64,000 nucleotides of DNA, from assembly GCA_019455325.1 (NCBI GenBank), contig JACFMQ010000002.1:393353-457352 (forward strand), written 5' to 3'. The stretch comes from Rhodocyclaceae bacterium (GTDB lineage: Bacteria > Pseudomonadota > Gammaproteobacteria > Burkholderiales > Rhodocyclaceae). Position 1 is the stretch's first letter. Every line of letters begins with the position of its first letter. A program made the translations under genes and the position numbers. This document shows, piece after piece, positions 6,593 through 17,480 of this stretch. Below the pieces are notes generated by a model. That model saw only the letters and a list, made by a program, of their open reading frames with translations, searched no databases and was not told the DNA's origin.

Positions 6593-8896
6593 TTACTTGG
6601 CGACCTTCTTCGCGCCGTTCTGTTCGAGATAAGTCTTGGCACGCAGGCCGAGGTCAGCGGCCTTCACCTGGTACTGCCACACCTGCTCCGCCCACAGCGT
6701 CGCCTGGTTCCAGTCCTTCTTCGCCGCCGCGTCCTCGTGCTTCTGCTTCGCGTCCTTGATCTTGCTCAGTTGATCCGTGGCATCCTCCACCATCGCCACC
6801 ACGTCCGGGAAGTCCTTGAAGTTCACGCTCGTGATGTAACCCACCACCTGGTCGATCACCGCCTGCGTGTCCGCCACCTTCTTCAGCTGCTTCTTGTAGT
6901 CCGCTTCCGAATACACGGCCTTTTCCGCCGCCGCCGTCTTCGTCGGCTTCCAGCCCTTCGGCTTCACCAGCAGGTAGCCCTGCATTTCAAGGTGCAGCGC
7001 CGAGCAGAACTCCGTGCAGTAGTACGGGTACACGCCTTCCTTGTCCGCCTTGAACTTCACCGTCACCGTCTTGCCCGGCTCGACCGACGCATGCACGTTG
7101 TAGGTCGAGACCGTGAAGCCGTGCGTTTCGTCCTGCGCGCGTTCGAGGTTGGTCAGGTGTATCGTGACTTCGTCACCGACGTCCACTTCGATCGTTTCCG
7201 GCGTGATGTGCGAGCGGATCAGCGTGCCGTAGACCGTGACCTTGTTGCCCTTCTTCTCGGTCTTTTCTTCGCCCGCGCGCACGCGGCCCGGATGCGGCTG
7301 GTCGGTGCGCGAGTCGGTGCCCACCTTGTAGCGGACGCCCGGCTTCAGCTTGCTCGCTTCGATCGCCACCGCGTAGTGCGGTTCGCCCAGCGGCAGCGGC
7401 ATGTCGTACAGCAGCTGCATCTTGTCGTTGCTGATGTCGATCAACTGGTGGTTCTGCGGGTGCAGCGGGCCCACCGGTACGAAGCGGTCGATCGCCAGCT
7501 TGTTCAGCGCCACCAGGTAGCGGCCCTTCGGATCCGTCGAGTCACCTTCCATCGCCATCAGGTGGCCGATGTTGTAGTGCACCGAGATCTTGTCCAGCAC
7601 CTTGCCTTCGCAGTAGTTCCACTTCACCACCTGCGAGTCTACGTACAGCGAGGTGTAGGCCACGCACTGCTTGGCGTCGTACTGCGTGTGCAGCGGGCCG
7701 AGGCCGAGTTGCACCTGGGTGTGCAGCGCGTCCTTCATGCCGATCACCGGGATGCCGTACGGGTCCTTCGATTCGAACTTGCCGGCCTGGATCGCGGCCT
7801 GGATCTTTTCGAACGAGTACACCGAGACGTGCGTGTCGAGCTTGCCGGATACCGTGATGAACTTGCCGTCCGGCGTGACGTCGACGCCGTGCGGCGACTT
7901 CGGTTCGGGCACCAGGAAGAGGATGCCTTCCTTGACCGCGGTGTCGATCGACAGCACGTTGTGCCCGTTGATCTTCTTCGCCTTGCCGCCGGCAACCAGT
8001 TCGGCCGCCTTCTTCCAGTTGATCACGTGCAGGTAGTCGGTGTCCTTCGCCGAGCAGCCGGCTTCGTACGGCGGACGGCCCTTTTCGATGCCGCCGACGT
8101 AGCGCTCCGTACAGAAGCTGTTGGTGAACGACCAGCCGTCCGACGGGCCCTTGCCGGCGTCCGACAGGTCCTGCGAGTACGGCGGCAGTTCGAGCGAGAA
8201 CGAGTCCTTCGGCTGGATGCGCCCTTCCTTGCGGTCGAACTTCCAGTAGGTGACGCCGCCGCGATACTTCTCGTTGAATTCTTCGAGCGGGTAGAACTTC
8301 TTGTTTTCGAGCGGCGCGGCGTATTGCGCGGCTTCGATGATGTAGTCGGTGTTCGGCGTGACGAAGGCGCCGCCGTGCTCGGACTTGTAGATCGGGTTCA
8401 CCACGATCTGCTTGGTCTCGAAGTCGCGCAGGTCGATCACCGCCAGCCGCGGGTTGGCCTTGTCGTTGATGAACAGGAACTGGCCGTCGTACTTGCCGTC
8501 CGTCTCCGAGATCGCCGGGTGGTGCGTGTCGCCCCAGGTGATGTCGCGGCCGTCGATCTTGCCCTGCGCCAGCACCGCCTTCGAGCCTTCGTCGAAGCCG
8601 TAGCCTTGCCACGGTTCCGGCGTGAACACGCCGATGTATTTCAGGATGCGCATCGACGGGATGCCGTACACGATCACCTGGCCCGACTGACCGCCCGAGC
8701 TGAAGACGACGAATTCGTCCCGCTTGCCCGTCGGTACGTAGGTCTTGGCCGCCGCCAGCAGATCCTGCTGCGACAGGTTCCGCCGCTTCATCACGTCCTG
8801 CAGCGATTCCGCCGCGTGTGCGGCGCCTGCCGCTGCAAAACCGATTCCCGCCGCAAGCAGCATGGATACGGTTTGCTTCATACGGGTCTTCATCAT
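6593..8896 (-). CDS. nosZ: Nitrous oxide reductase NosZ (complete copy, Sec-type leader)
   Basis: A 767-residue periplasmic enzyme reducing N2O to N2, the last step of denitrification. The leader (MMKTRMKQTVSMLLAAG to AHA|AES) is Sec-type with no RR motif, which points to the clade II (atypical) NosZ group. The beta-propeller contains the CuZ-type histidine motif WGDTHHPAISE and EHGGAF. The cupredoxin domain carries the CuA motif CTEFCSALHLEM, with its cysteines at about 627 and 631. About 110 residues of mainly charged, helical sequence without a heme motif follow CuA; many NosZ proteins end soon after it. GGGAGA precedes ATG-ATG at 8896/8893, so either ATG may start. The promoter carries an FNR/DNR box (9005-9018) and the gene ends at its own terminator. 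nosDFYL are not in the window. Confidence 0.97.
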   Translation of the reverse strand: MMKTRMKQTVSMLLAAGIGFAAAGAAHAAESLQDVMKRRNLSQQDLLAAAKTYVPTGKRDEFVVFSSGGQSGQVIVYGIPSMRILKYIGVFTPEPWQGYGFDEGSKAVLAQGKIDGRDITWGDTHHPAISETDGKYDGQFLFINDKANPRLAVIDLRDFETKQIVVNPIYKSEHGGAFVTPNTDYIIEAAQYAAPLENKKFYPLEEFNEKYRGGVTYWKFDRKEGRIQPKDSFSLELPPYSQDLSDAGKGPSDGWSFTNSFCTERYVGGIEKGRPPYEAGCSAKDTDYLHVINWKKAAELVAGGKAKKINGHNVLSIDTAVKEGILFLVPEPKSPHGVDVTPDGKFITVSGKLDTHVSVYSFEKIQAAIQAGKFESKDPYGIPVIGMKDALHTQVQLGLGPLHTQYDAKQCVAYTSLYVDSQVVKWNYCEGKVLDKISVHYNIGHLMAMEGDSTDPKGRYLVALNKLAIDRFVPVGPLHPQNHQLIDISNDKMQLLYDMPLPLGEPHYAVAIEASKLKPGVRYKVGTDSRTDQPHPGRVRAGEEKTEKKGNKVTVYGTLIRSHITPETIEVDVGDEVTIHLTNLERAQDETHGFTVSTYNVHASVEPGKTVTVKFKADKEGVYPYYCTEFCSALHLEMQGYLLVKPKGWKPTKTAAAEKAVYSEADYKKQLKKVADTQAVIDQVVGYITSVNFKDFPDVVAMVEDATDQLSKIKDAKQKHEDAAAKKDWNQATLWAEQVWQYQVKAADLGLRAKTYLEQNGAKKVAK

Positions 8897-9004
8897 TGAC
8901 TCTCCCATCTTATTGATCGTGCTTGCCATCTGAATTGCCATTGGCATCAACCTACACCTGCGGCAATATGTCGCATATGATCCGAGTCGGGACTCTGCCA
9001 AACT

Positions 9005-9018
9005 TTGATGCAGGTCAA
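9005..9018 (-). promoter_or_regulatory. FNR/DNR-type box upstream of nosZ
   Basis: Plus-strand TTGATGCAGGTCAA matches the TTGAT-N4-ATCAA consensus in nine of ten positions. Its centre is about 115 bases before the nosZ ATG. A class II promoter (-41.5) would place the transcript start near 8970, with a CATATG -10-like element at 8974-8979. It could also act on the divergent gene at 9112. Confidence 0.75.
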
Positions 9019-9111
9019 GTTTCCCAAGGATTGAGGCGCGCAGAATTTTCCGGCCCCGCGTTTTGCGCGGCCGGCCGCCGCTCCGACCTGCCGCCCTCCA
9101 CCCATCCTGCC

Positions 9112-9603
9112 GTGTCCGACCGCACTCCCCTTCCTTCCTCCGCCCGCCGCAAACTGTTGCTCGACGCCGGCATCGTGGCGGCGCTCGTCGCCCTCGGCGC
9201 CGCCGGCTACCTGCTGGCGCCGCTGCTGACGCCGCGCACCGACGTCGTGCTGCCGCAGTCCGCCTGCGATCTCGGGGCCGGGCCGTGCACCATCGAACTT
9301 CCCGGCGGCGGCCGCGTCGAGGTGGCGATCGAGCCGCGCCCGATCCCGGCGCTGAAGCCGCTGAAGCTGACGGCCGTCGCCAGCGGCGCGGAGGTCGCCA
9401 GGGTCGAGGTCGACTTCGCCGGCGTCGACATGAACATGGGCTACAACCGCCCGCGCCTCGAAAGCCTCGGCAACGGCCGCTTCGCCGGCCAGGGCAGCCT
9501 GCCCGTCTGCATCACCGGCAGGATGCCGTGGGCGGCGACGTTCATCGTCGAAAGCCGCCGCACGGTCGTCGCCGCGCCGTTCCGCTTCGACGCGGGAGAC
9601 TGA
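9112..9603 (+). CDS. Membrane-anchored YtkA/FixH-like protein, function unknown
   Basis: A 163-residue protein with a short cytoplasmic stretch, one membrane helix (about residues 15-40, GIVAALVALGAAGYLLAPLL) and a periplasmic beta-rich domain. The domain contains two cysteines (CDLGAGPC) and the segment DMNMGYNRPRLESLGNGRF followed by CITGRMPWAATFIVES. This pattern resembles YtkA/FixH-like domains, some of which act in copper supply. The Met-rich segment and location beside nosZ and nor genes make a copper-delivery role possible but unproven. The GTG at 9112 is chosen because an earlier start would run across the nosZ promoter box; no strong ribosome site is visible. Confidence 0.6.
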   Translation: MSDRTPLPSSARRKLLLDAGIVAALVALGAAGYLLAPLLTPRTDVVLPQSACDLGAGPCTIELPGGGRVEVAIEPRPIPALKPLKLTAVASGAEVARVEVDFAGVDMNMGYNRPRLESLGNGRFAGQGSLPVCITGRMPWAATFIVESRRTVVAAPFRFDAGD

Positions 9604-9743
9604 GCTTCCGGCGAAAAGGGGCCGGAAGCGCCGCCGATTCCGCACTTTTTTCCGGGTGCGACAACATGCCCCGGTCGCGCTTCGAAAGCGCAGCAAAACC
9701 GCCGGAGCGCCGCTGGCGCATCGCCGCAAACGCCCGCCCGCGC

Positions 9744-9757
9744 TTGATCGAAGTCAA
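9744..9757 (+). promoter_or_regulatory. FNR/DNR-type box upstream of norC
   Basis: TTGATCGAAGTCAA is a near-perfect FNR/DNR palindrome (one mismatch to TTGAT-N4-ATCAA). Its centre lies 81 bases before the norC ATG, compatible with a -41.5 activator position and a start site near 9792. It points to control of the nor operon by an NO- or oxygen-responsive Crp/Fnr regulator. Confidence 0.8.
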
Positions 9758-9831
9758 TTCCGGCGCGCCCTTCGCCCTCCTACAGTTCGTGCCGCGCAGA
9801 TCCCTGCGCCATGAAACGGAGGGCCACACGA

Positions 9832-10281
9832 ATGAGCACGTCATTCACCACATCGTCGGCACGCAACGTCTTCTACGGAGGCACGGCGTTCTTCGTGCTG
9901 CTGTTCGCGGCGCTGGTGTTCCAGACTGAATCCGACATCCCGCAGCGCGACCGGCGCGAGATGCTGGCGCAGAACCCGCAGGTCGCCGCCGGCAAGAAGC
10001 TCTGGGAGAACAACAACTGCATCGGCTGCCATTCGCTGCTCGGCGAGGGCGCCTACTTCGCGCCGGAACTGGGCAACGTCGTCGACCGCTTCGGCGGCGG
10101 CGAGGACGGCAAGGCCACGGTCAAGGCCTTCATCCAGGGGCGCCCGGCCGAGGGCATCCCCGGCCGCCGTTCGATGCCGCAATTCAACCTGAGCGAGAAG
10201 CAGCTCGACGAGATCGCCGATTTCCTCGAATACGTCTCGAAGATCGACACCGCCAAATGGCCGCCGAACATCCAGGGCTGA
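9832..10281 (+). CDS. norC: Nitric oxide reductase cytochrome c subunit NorC
   Basis: A 149-residue electron-input subunit of the cytochrome bc-type NO reductase (2 NO to N2O). An N-terminal uncleaved membrane anchor (about residues 12-30) is followed by a periplasmic cytochrome c domain with CIGCH at 63-67 and a distal methionine in RRSMPQFNLS. GGAGGG lies eight bases before the ATG at 9832, which decides against the in-frame ATG 21 bases earlier. It is first in norCBEFQD, with norB beginning 18 bases after its stop. An FNR/DNR box lies upstream. Confidence 0.97.
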   Translation: MSTSFTTSSARNVFYGGTAFFVLLFAALVFQTESDIPQRDRREMLAQNPQVAAGKKLWENNNCIGCHSLLGEGAYFAPELGNVVDRFGGGEDGKATVKAFIQGRPAEGIPGRRSMPQFNLSEKQLDEIADFLEYVSKIDTAKWPPNIQG

Positions 10282-11676
<1,395 letters not shown>

Positions 11677-11727
11677 CGCGGACCGGCGCGGGGCGCCCCC
11701 TCCTCCCCCGTGCCGTCTTTTTTCATC

Positions 11728-12324
11728 ATGAATGCGAACGCCCTGTCTCCATCCCCCGCCGCCGACGGCGTCCGCCGCCTGCCGGGGGATCTGGCGATCT
11801 GGGTGTTCATCCTCGCCGAGATGGCAGCCTTCGCCGTCTTCTTCGCCGCCTACGCCTTCGCCCGCGCCGGCAACGTCGAACTGTTCGACGCGGCGCAGGA
11901 AACGCTCGACCGCGGCGCCGGCCTCGCCAACACGCTGCTGCTGGTCACCGGCGGCTGGTTCGCGGCGAAGGCGGTGCACGCCGCGCGCCGCGACCGCATC
12001 GCCGCCGCCGGCCGCGCGCTGTGGCTGGCGCTGGCGTGCGGCGCCGGCTTCCTGGCGGTGAAGGCGATGGAATACGCCGACAAGTTCGCGGCCGGCGTCT
12101 CGCTGTCGACCAATACCTTCTATCTCTTCTACTTCTCGCTGACCTTCTTCCATTTCCTGCACGTCGTCCTCGGCATGGCCATCCTCGCCATCCTGCTCGT
12201 CCGCCTGCGCGGCGGCGCCTACGGCAGCCACGGCGTGCTCGGGCTGGAAACCGGTACCGCCTACTGGCACATGGTCGACCTGCTGTGGATCGTGCTCTTT
12301 CCCCTCGTCTACGTGATGCGATGA
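11728..12324 (+). CDS. norE: NorE-like cytochrome c oxidase subunit III family protein
   Basis: A 198-residue inner-membrane protein with about five helices. It belongs to the cytochrome c oxidase subunit III family (LAIWVFILAEMAAFAVFFAAY; TNTFYLFYFSLTFFHFLHV; YWHMVDLLWIVLF), as do NorE proteins. NorE is thought to aid NO reductase assembly or activity without being catalytic. The ATG at 11728 is chosen; a GTG at 11710 is also in frame, and neither has a clear ribosome site. It overlaps the next gene by four bases (ATGA at 12321). Confidence 0.85.
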   Translation: MNANALSPSPAADGVRRLPGDLAIWVFILAEMAAFAVFFAAYAFARAGNVELFDAAQETLDRGAGLANTLLLVTGGWFAAKAVHAARRDRIAAAGRALWLALACGAGFLAVKAMEYADKFAAGVSLSTNTFYLFYFSLTFFHFLHVVLGMAILAILLVRLRGGAYGSHGVLGLETGTAYWHMVDLLWIVLFPLVYVMR

Positions 12325-12590
12325 AGCACCCGGACGACGAGCGCGCGACGCGCGCCTGGCTGCTGCTCACGGCCGGCACCCTCGCCACCTGGGGCCTGGG
12401 CGCGGCCGGCCTGGCCGGCCCGTGGCTCGCTGCGGCGGTGCTGACGATCGCCGTCGCCAAGGGGCGGCTGCTCGTCCTCGACTTCATGGAACTGCGCGGC
12501 GCGCCGCGCGTCTGGCGCGTCGTGCTCGAAGGCTGGCTGCTCCTCGTCGGCGCGCTCGTCCTGATCGCCTACGCGATCGGCCTCAAATGA
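12321..12590 (+). CDS. norF: NorF-like small membrane protein (COX4-like)
   Basis: An 89-residue protein with about three hydrophobic helices (WLLLTAGTLATWGLG; WLAAAVLTIAVAKGRLLVL; WLLLVGALVLIAYAIGL). The central AVAKGRLLVLDFMELRGAP segment resembles prokaryotic COX4/NorF-like proteins, which accompany NorE. It overlaps norE by four bases and ends 19 bases before norQ. Function is inferred from position and fold type. Confidence 0.75.
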   Translation: MKHPDDERATRAWLLLTAGTLATWGLGAAGLAGPWLAAAVLTIAVAKGRLLVLDFMELRGAPRVWRVVLEGWLLLVGALVLIAYAIGLK

Positions 12591-12609
12591 AACCTCACGG
12601 AAGAACCGA

Positions 12610-13404
12610 ATGAAACCCGACGACCTCGACCTGCCCTTCTACGAACCCGCCGGCGACGAGATCCGCCTGTTCGAGCAAGCCTGGCACAACCGCCTGCCGC
12701 TGCTGCTCAAGGGACCGACCGGCGTCGGCAAGACGCGCTTCGTCGAGTTCATGGCGGCGAAGCTCGGCCTGCCGCTGTTCACCGTCTCCTGCCACGACGA
12801 CCTGTCGGCCGCCGACCTGATCGGCCGCCACCTGATCGAGGACGGCGAGACGCGCTGGTGCGACGGCCCGCTGACGCGCGCGGTGCGCGCCGGCGGCATC
12901 TGCTACCTCGACGAGGTGGTCGAGGCGCGCAAGGACACGACGGTGGTCATCCACCCGCTCGCCGACCACCGCCGCGAGCTGCCGATCGACCGCAGCGGCG
13001 AGATCCTGCGCGCGCCGCCGTCGTTCATGCTGGTCGTTTCCTACAACCCCGGCTACCAGAACCTGCTCAAGGGCATGAAGCCGTCGACGCGGCAGCGCTT
13101 CGTCAGCCTGCGCTTCGGTTTCCCGGCGCCGGCGCGCGAGGAGGCGATCGTCGCCCGCGAGGGCGGCTGCGACGCGCTGACGGCGAAGCGGCTGGTCGAC
13201 CTCGGCAACCGCCTGCGCGCGCTGAAGGACGTCGACCTGGAAGAAGTCGCCGGCACGCGCCTGCTGGTCTACGCCGCCCGGCTGATGCAGGCCGGCCTGC
13301 CGGCCAGGGAGGCGTGCCGCGCGGCGCTGGTCGAATCGCTCACCGACGACGAGGAAACGGCAGCGGCGCTGATGGAGGTCGTGGCCGTGAGCTTCGGCGA
13401 ATGA
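12610..13404 (+). CDS. norQ: NorQ, MoxR-type AAA+ ATPase for NO reductase activation
   Basis: A 264-residue cytoplasmic AAA+ protein with Walker A GPTGVGKT (about residues 35-42), Walker B CYLDEVVEA (about 98-106) and a sensor-1 region SYNPGYQN. NorQ works with the VWA protein NorD to make NorCB active, probably by helping FeB insertion. Length and motifs are normal for the family. It sits between norF and norD, 25 bases before norD. Confidence 0.95.
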   Translation: MKPDDLDLPFYEPAGDEIRLFEQAWHNRLPLLLKGPTGVGKTRFVEFMAAKLGLPLFTVSCHDDLSAADLIGRHLIEDGETRWCDGPLTRAVRAGGICYLDEVVEARKDTTVVIHPLADHRRELPIDRSGEILRAPPSFMLVVSYNPGYQNLLKGMKPSTRQRFVSLRFGFPAPAREEAIVAREGGCDALTAKRLVDLGNRLRALKDVDLEEVAGTRLLVYAARLMQAGLPAREACRAALVESLTDDEETAAALMEVVAVSFGE

Positions 13405-13429
13405 GCGGCCGCGGCCGGGGAGAACAGCG

Positions 13430-15268
13430 ATGGAAGAATGGGTCGGCGGCCTCTGGGACCGCTTCATCACCCGCGCCGCGCGGCGCGAGCATCCGGCGGC
13501 GGCGGTCGCGCTGCCCGAGATGGAGAAGACGGTGGCCATGCTCTTCCGCGCCTTCGGCGGCGACGCCGGCGTGCGCGTCGTCGCCGCCGGCGAGACGCGG
13601 CACGGCGGCCGGCGGCGGCTGATCGAGCGCGTCGCCGGCAGCGGCGAGAAGGCGGCGCGCGCCTCGGTCGACGCCGAGACGCTGCGCCTGCCGGACGCCG
13701 TCGCGCTGTTCCCGTCGCGCGAACTGAACCGCGACCTCTACGTCTGGCTGGCGGTGCTGGCGGCGAGCGCGCGCACGCTCGGCGACGCCGCCGGCGGCGA
13801 CGGCTTCGCCCGCAACCAGCTTCTTACCGCCGCCGTCCTCGCCAGCCACCCGGCGCTGGCGCCACGCTATGCGCGGCTGGTCGAGGCAGTGGTCGCGGCG
13901 CGGCCCGATCCGGCCGGCCTGCCGGCCGACGAGGCGGCGCGCGAGACGGCGATCCGCGCCGCGCTGCGCGCGCCCGGCAGCGTCGCCGCGCTGCCGGCGG
14001 CGCGGCGGCCGGCCATGCCGGTGCCGCTGTGGCTGCATGAAGCGCCGGACATGGCCGCCGGCGCGGCGCGCGCGGAGACGGCCGCGCCGGCGGGCGGCGG
14101 CGGCCGGCAGCAAAGCGGCGACGGCAAGCGCCGGGCCGCCGAGCGCGTCGCCATGCCCGAGCGCAAGTCGCCCTTCCTGCTGCCCTTCCGTTCGGAAAGC
14201 CTCCTGTCGTGGGCCGAGTTCGTCCGCGTCAACCGCGACCTCGACGACGATGACGCGGACGCCGGCCGCGCCGCCGCCGACCTCGACACGCTGACGCTGA
14301 CCGACGACGCGACGGCGAGCCCGGCCTCGCGCATCCGCTTCGACCTCGACCTGCCGGCCGGCGCCGAGGACGACCGGGTGCTCGAAGACGGCATCCTGCT
14401 GCCGGAGTGGGACTGGCGGCGCCAGACGCTGCGGCCCGATCACTGCCGCCTGACGACGATGACCGCCCGCGACGCCGTCGCCGCGCCGCTGCCGGAGCGC
14501 CTGCGCCGGCCGGCGGCGCGCATCCGGCGCCAGCTCGCCTGCCTGGCGCCGGCGCGCGGCTGGCTGAAGGCGCAGCCCGAGGGCGAGGAGATCGACGTCG
14601 ACGCCTGCGTGCGCGGCCGGGCCGACCGGTGCGCCGGGCTGGCGTCGGCGCGCGAGGCCGGCTACCTGGCGCGGCGGCGCCACGAGCGCGACCTCGCCTG
14701 CCTGGTGCTCGCCGATCTCTCGCTGTCGACCGATGCCTGGATCGACGACGCGCACCGCGTCATCGACGTCGTCCGCGACAGCCTGCTGCTCTTCGGCGAG
14801 GCGCTCGCCGCCACCGGCGACCGCTTCGCGCTGTACGGCTTCTCGTCGCTCAAGCGCAGCCTGGTGCGCTTCCACGAGATCAAGACCTTCGCCGACCGTT
14901 TCGACGACGCCGCGCGCGGCCGCATCGCGGCGCTCCGCCCCGGCTACTACACGCGCCTCGGCGCCGCGCTGCGGCGGGCGACGACGCTGCTCGCCGCGCA
15001 GCCGGCGAGGCTGCGGCCGCTGCTCATCGTCTCCGACGGCAAGCCGCACGACATCGACCGCTACGAGGGGCGCTACGGCATCGAGGACACGCGCATGGCG
15101 GTGATCGAAGCGCGGCGGCAGGGGCTGCGCCCCTTCTGCATCACCGTCGACCGCGAAGGCGAGGACTACCTGCCGCACATGTTCGGACCGGCCGGCTACA
15201 CCGTGGTCAGGCAGCCCGAAGAGCTGTCGCTGCGCCTGCCGCGGCTGTACGCGCAGTTGACCCGCTGA
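13430..15268 (+). CDS. norD: NorD, von Willebrand factor A-domain partner of NorQ
   Basis: A 612-residue cytoplasmic protein. The C-terminal ~200 residues form a VWA domain with a MIDAS signature (LADLSLSTD near residue 427, DGKPHD later), expected to bind Mg2+ and NorQ. The N-terminal part is variable and rich in Ala/Arg, with an acidic stretch DDDDADAG near residue 275. Together with NorQ it activates NO reductase. The last 62 bases overlap the 3' end of the opposing regulator gene, an unusually long convergent overlap. Confidence 0.94.
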   Translation: MEEWVGGLWDRFITRAARREHPAAAVALPEMEKTVAMLFRAFGGDAGVRVVAAGETRHGGRRRLIERVAGSGEKAARASVDAETLRLPDAVALFPSRELNRDLYVWLAVLAASARTLGDAAGGDGFARNQLLTAAVLASHPALAPRYARLVEAVVAARPDPAGLPADEAARETAIRAALRAPGSVAALPAARRPAMPVPLWLHEAPDMAAGAARAETAAPAGGGGRQQSGDGKRRAAERVAMPERKSPFLLPFRSESLLSWAEFVRVNRDLDDDDADAGRAAADLDTLTLTDDATASPASRIRFDLDLPAGAEDDRVLEDGILLPEWDWRRQTLRPDHCRLTTMTARDAVAAPLPERLRRPAARIRRQLACLAPARGWLKAQPEGEEIDVDACVRGRADRCAGLASAREAGYLARRRHERDLACLVLADLSLSTDAWIDDAHRVIDVVRDSLLLFGEALAATGDRFALYGFSSLKRSLVRFHEIKTFADRFDDAARGRIAALRPGYYTRLGAALRRATTLLAAQPARLRPLLIVSDGKPHDIDRYEGRYGIEDTRMAVIEARRQGLRPFCITVDREGEDYLPHMFGPAGYTVVRQPEELSLRLPRLYAQLTR

Positions 15269-15962
15269 GCTCCCGGCGGGCGCGTTCGCCGTGGCGCATC
15301 CGTTCGAGCGCGGCCGCGGCGTCGGCGTCGCCGCGCGCGGTGATCTTCCGGTACAGGGTGCGCCGGTGCATCTTCAGGCGCCGCGCCGCCTCGGCGACGT
15401 TGCCGCCGCATTCGCGCAGCGTGTGCAGGATGTGCCGCCATTCGATGTCGTCGAGCGCGAACTGGCTGTCGCGCACGGCGCGCCGCCGCGGCCCGCGGCT
15501 GGCGCCCGGCCGGCGCTCGCCGCTTTCGCGCGCGGGCATGGCGACGACGCCGAGGCGGAACAGGATCTCTTCGAGCGGCGCCGGCTTCGCCAGGTAATGG
15601 CAGGCGCCGAGCTTGATCGCTTCGACGGCGGTGGCGATGCCCGCGTAGCCGGTGACGACGCAGAGGCGGGCCGACGGCGACGCCGCCCGCAGCGGCCGGA
15701 TCAGCGGCAGCGTCGACGCGCCGCCGACCTTGAGTTCGAGGATGACGTAGTCCGGCGCGGCGGCGGCGGCGCTGGCCAGCGCGGCGGCGGCCGAGGCCGC
15801 GAGATCGACGGCGAAGCCGCGGGCGCGCAGCGAGCGGGTGAGGACGCGCGAGACGGCCGGGTCGTCCTCGACGACGAGAAAGCGTCGCGATGCGTCGACG
15901 GCGGAGGAAAAGTCGCAAGGGCAGGAGGCGTCGCTGATGAAGGAAGCGGGAAGGTCGAACAT
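15207..15962 (-). CDS. ActR/RegA-like response regulator with Glu in place of the phosphoacceptor Asp
   Basis: A 251-residue protein: receiver domain (FLVVEDDPAVSRVL, TGYAGIATAVEAIKLGA, YLAKPAP) and a C-terminal Fis-type helix-turn-helix (GNVAEAARRLKMHRRTLYRK), the RegA/ActR/PrrA layout of global redox regulators. At the expected phosphorylation site the codon is GAA: YVILELKVGG, where relatives have D (about VVDLRL). It could therefore be locked in an active-like state or respond to something other than phosphate. No RegB-type kinase is adjacent. The ATG at 15962 is chosen; a TTG at 16007 is in frame. Its 3' end overlaps norD by 62 bases. Confidence 0.8.
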   Translation of the reverse strand: MFDLPASFISDASCPCDFSSAVDASRRFLVVEDDPAVSRVLTRSLRARGFAVDLAASAAAALASAAAAAPDYVILELKVGGASTLPLIRPLRAASPSARLCVVTGYAGIATAVEAIKLGACHYLAKPAPLEEILFRLGVVAMPARESGERRPGASRGPRRRAVRDSQFALDDIEWRHILHTLRECGGNVAEAARRLKMHRRTLYRKITARGDADAAAALERMRHGERARRELSGSTARTAAAGAATALRAA

Positions 15963-16008
15963 GTCGGGAACCGGGCGTACGAATCGATGACCCCATTCGC
16001 CAATCAAG

Positions 16009-16030
16009 ACCCATGCCCGCCGGCATGGGC
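16009..16030. repeat. Inverted repeat in the divergent regulator promoter region
   Basis: CCCATGCC and GGCATGGG flank a four-base spacer between the divergent ActR-like and sigma-54 activator genes. No T-run follows, so an operator is more likely than a terminator. A second cluster of TGCCA/TGGCA half-sites lies at about 16101-16136. Confidence 0.5.
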
Positions 16031-16150
16031 GACATTCTTCGCCGTAGAATCATGGACTTATCCGCACCGCCCGGCCATCCTCGGGATACGGGCCTTTACC
16101 GTGCCACTGCCAGATGGCAGCATGTGGCAGTTGGCATAATGAGGCCCGCC

Positions 16151-17452
<1,302 letters not shown>

Positions 17453-17480
17453 CGGCCCCGCGGCGAGCGGGCCTGTCCGG

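Noticed and set aside
16101-16136. Possible sigma-54 (-24/-12) promoter before the PAS activator
   Set aside because: GG and GC elements do not have the required spacing.
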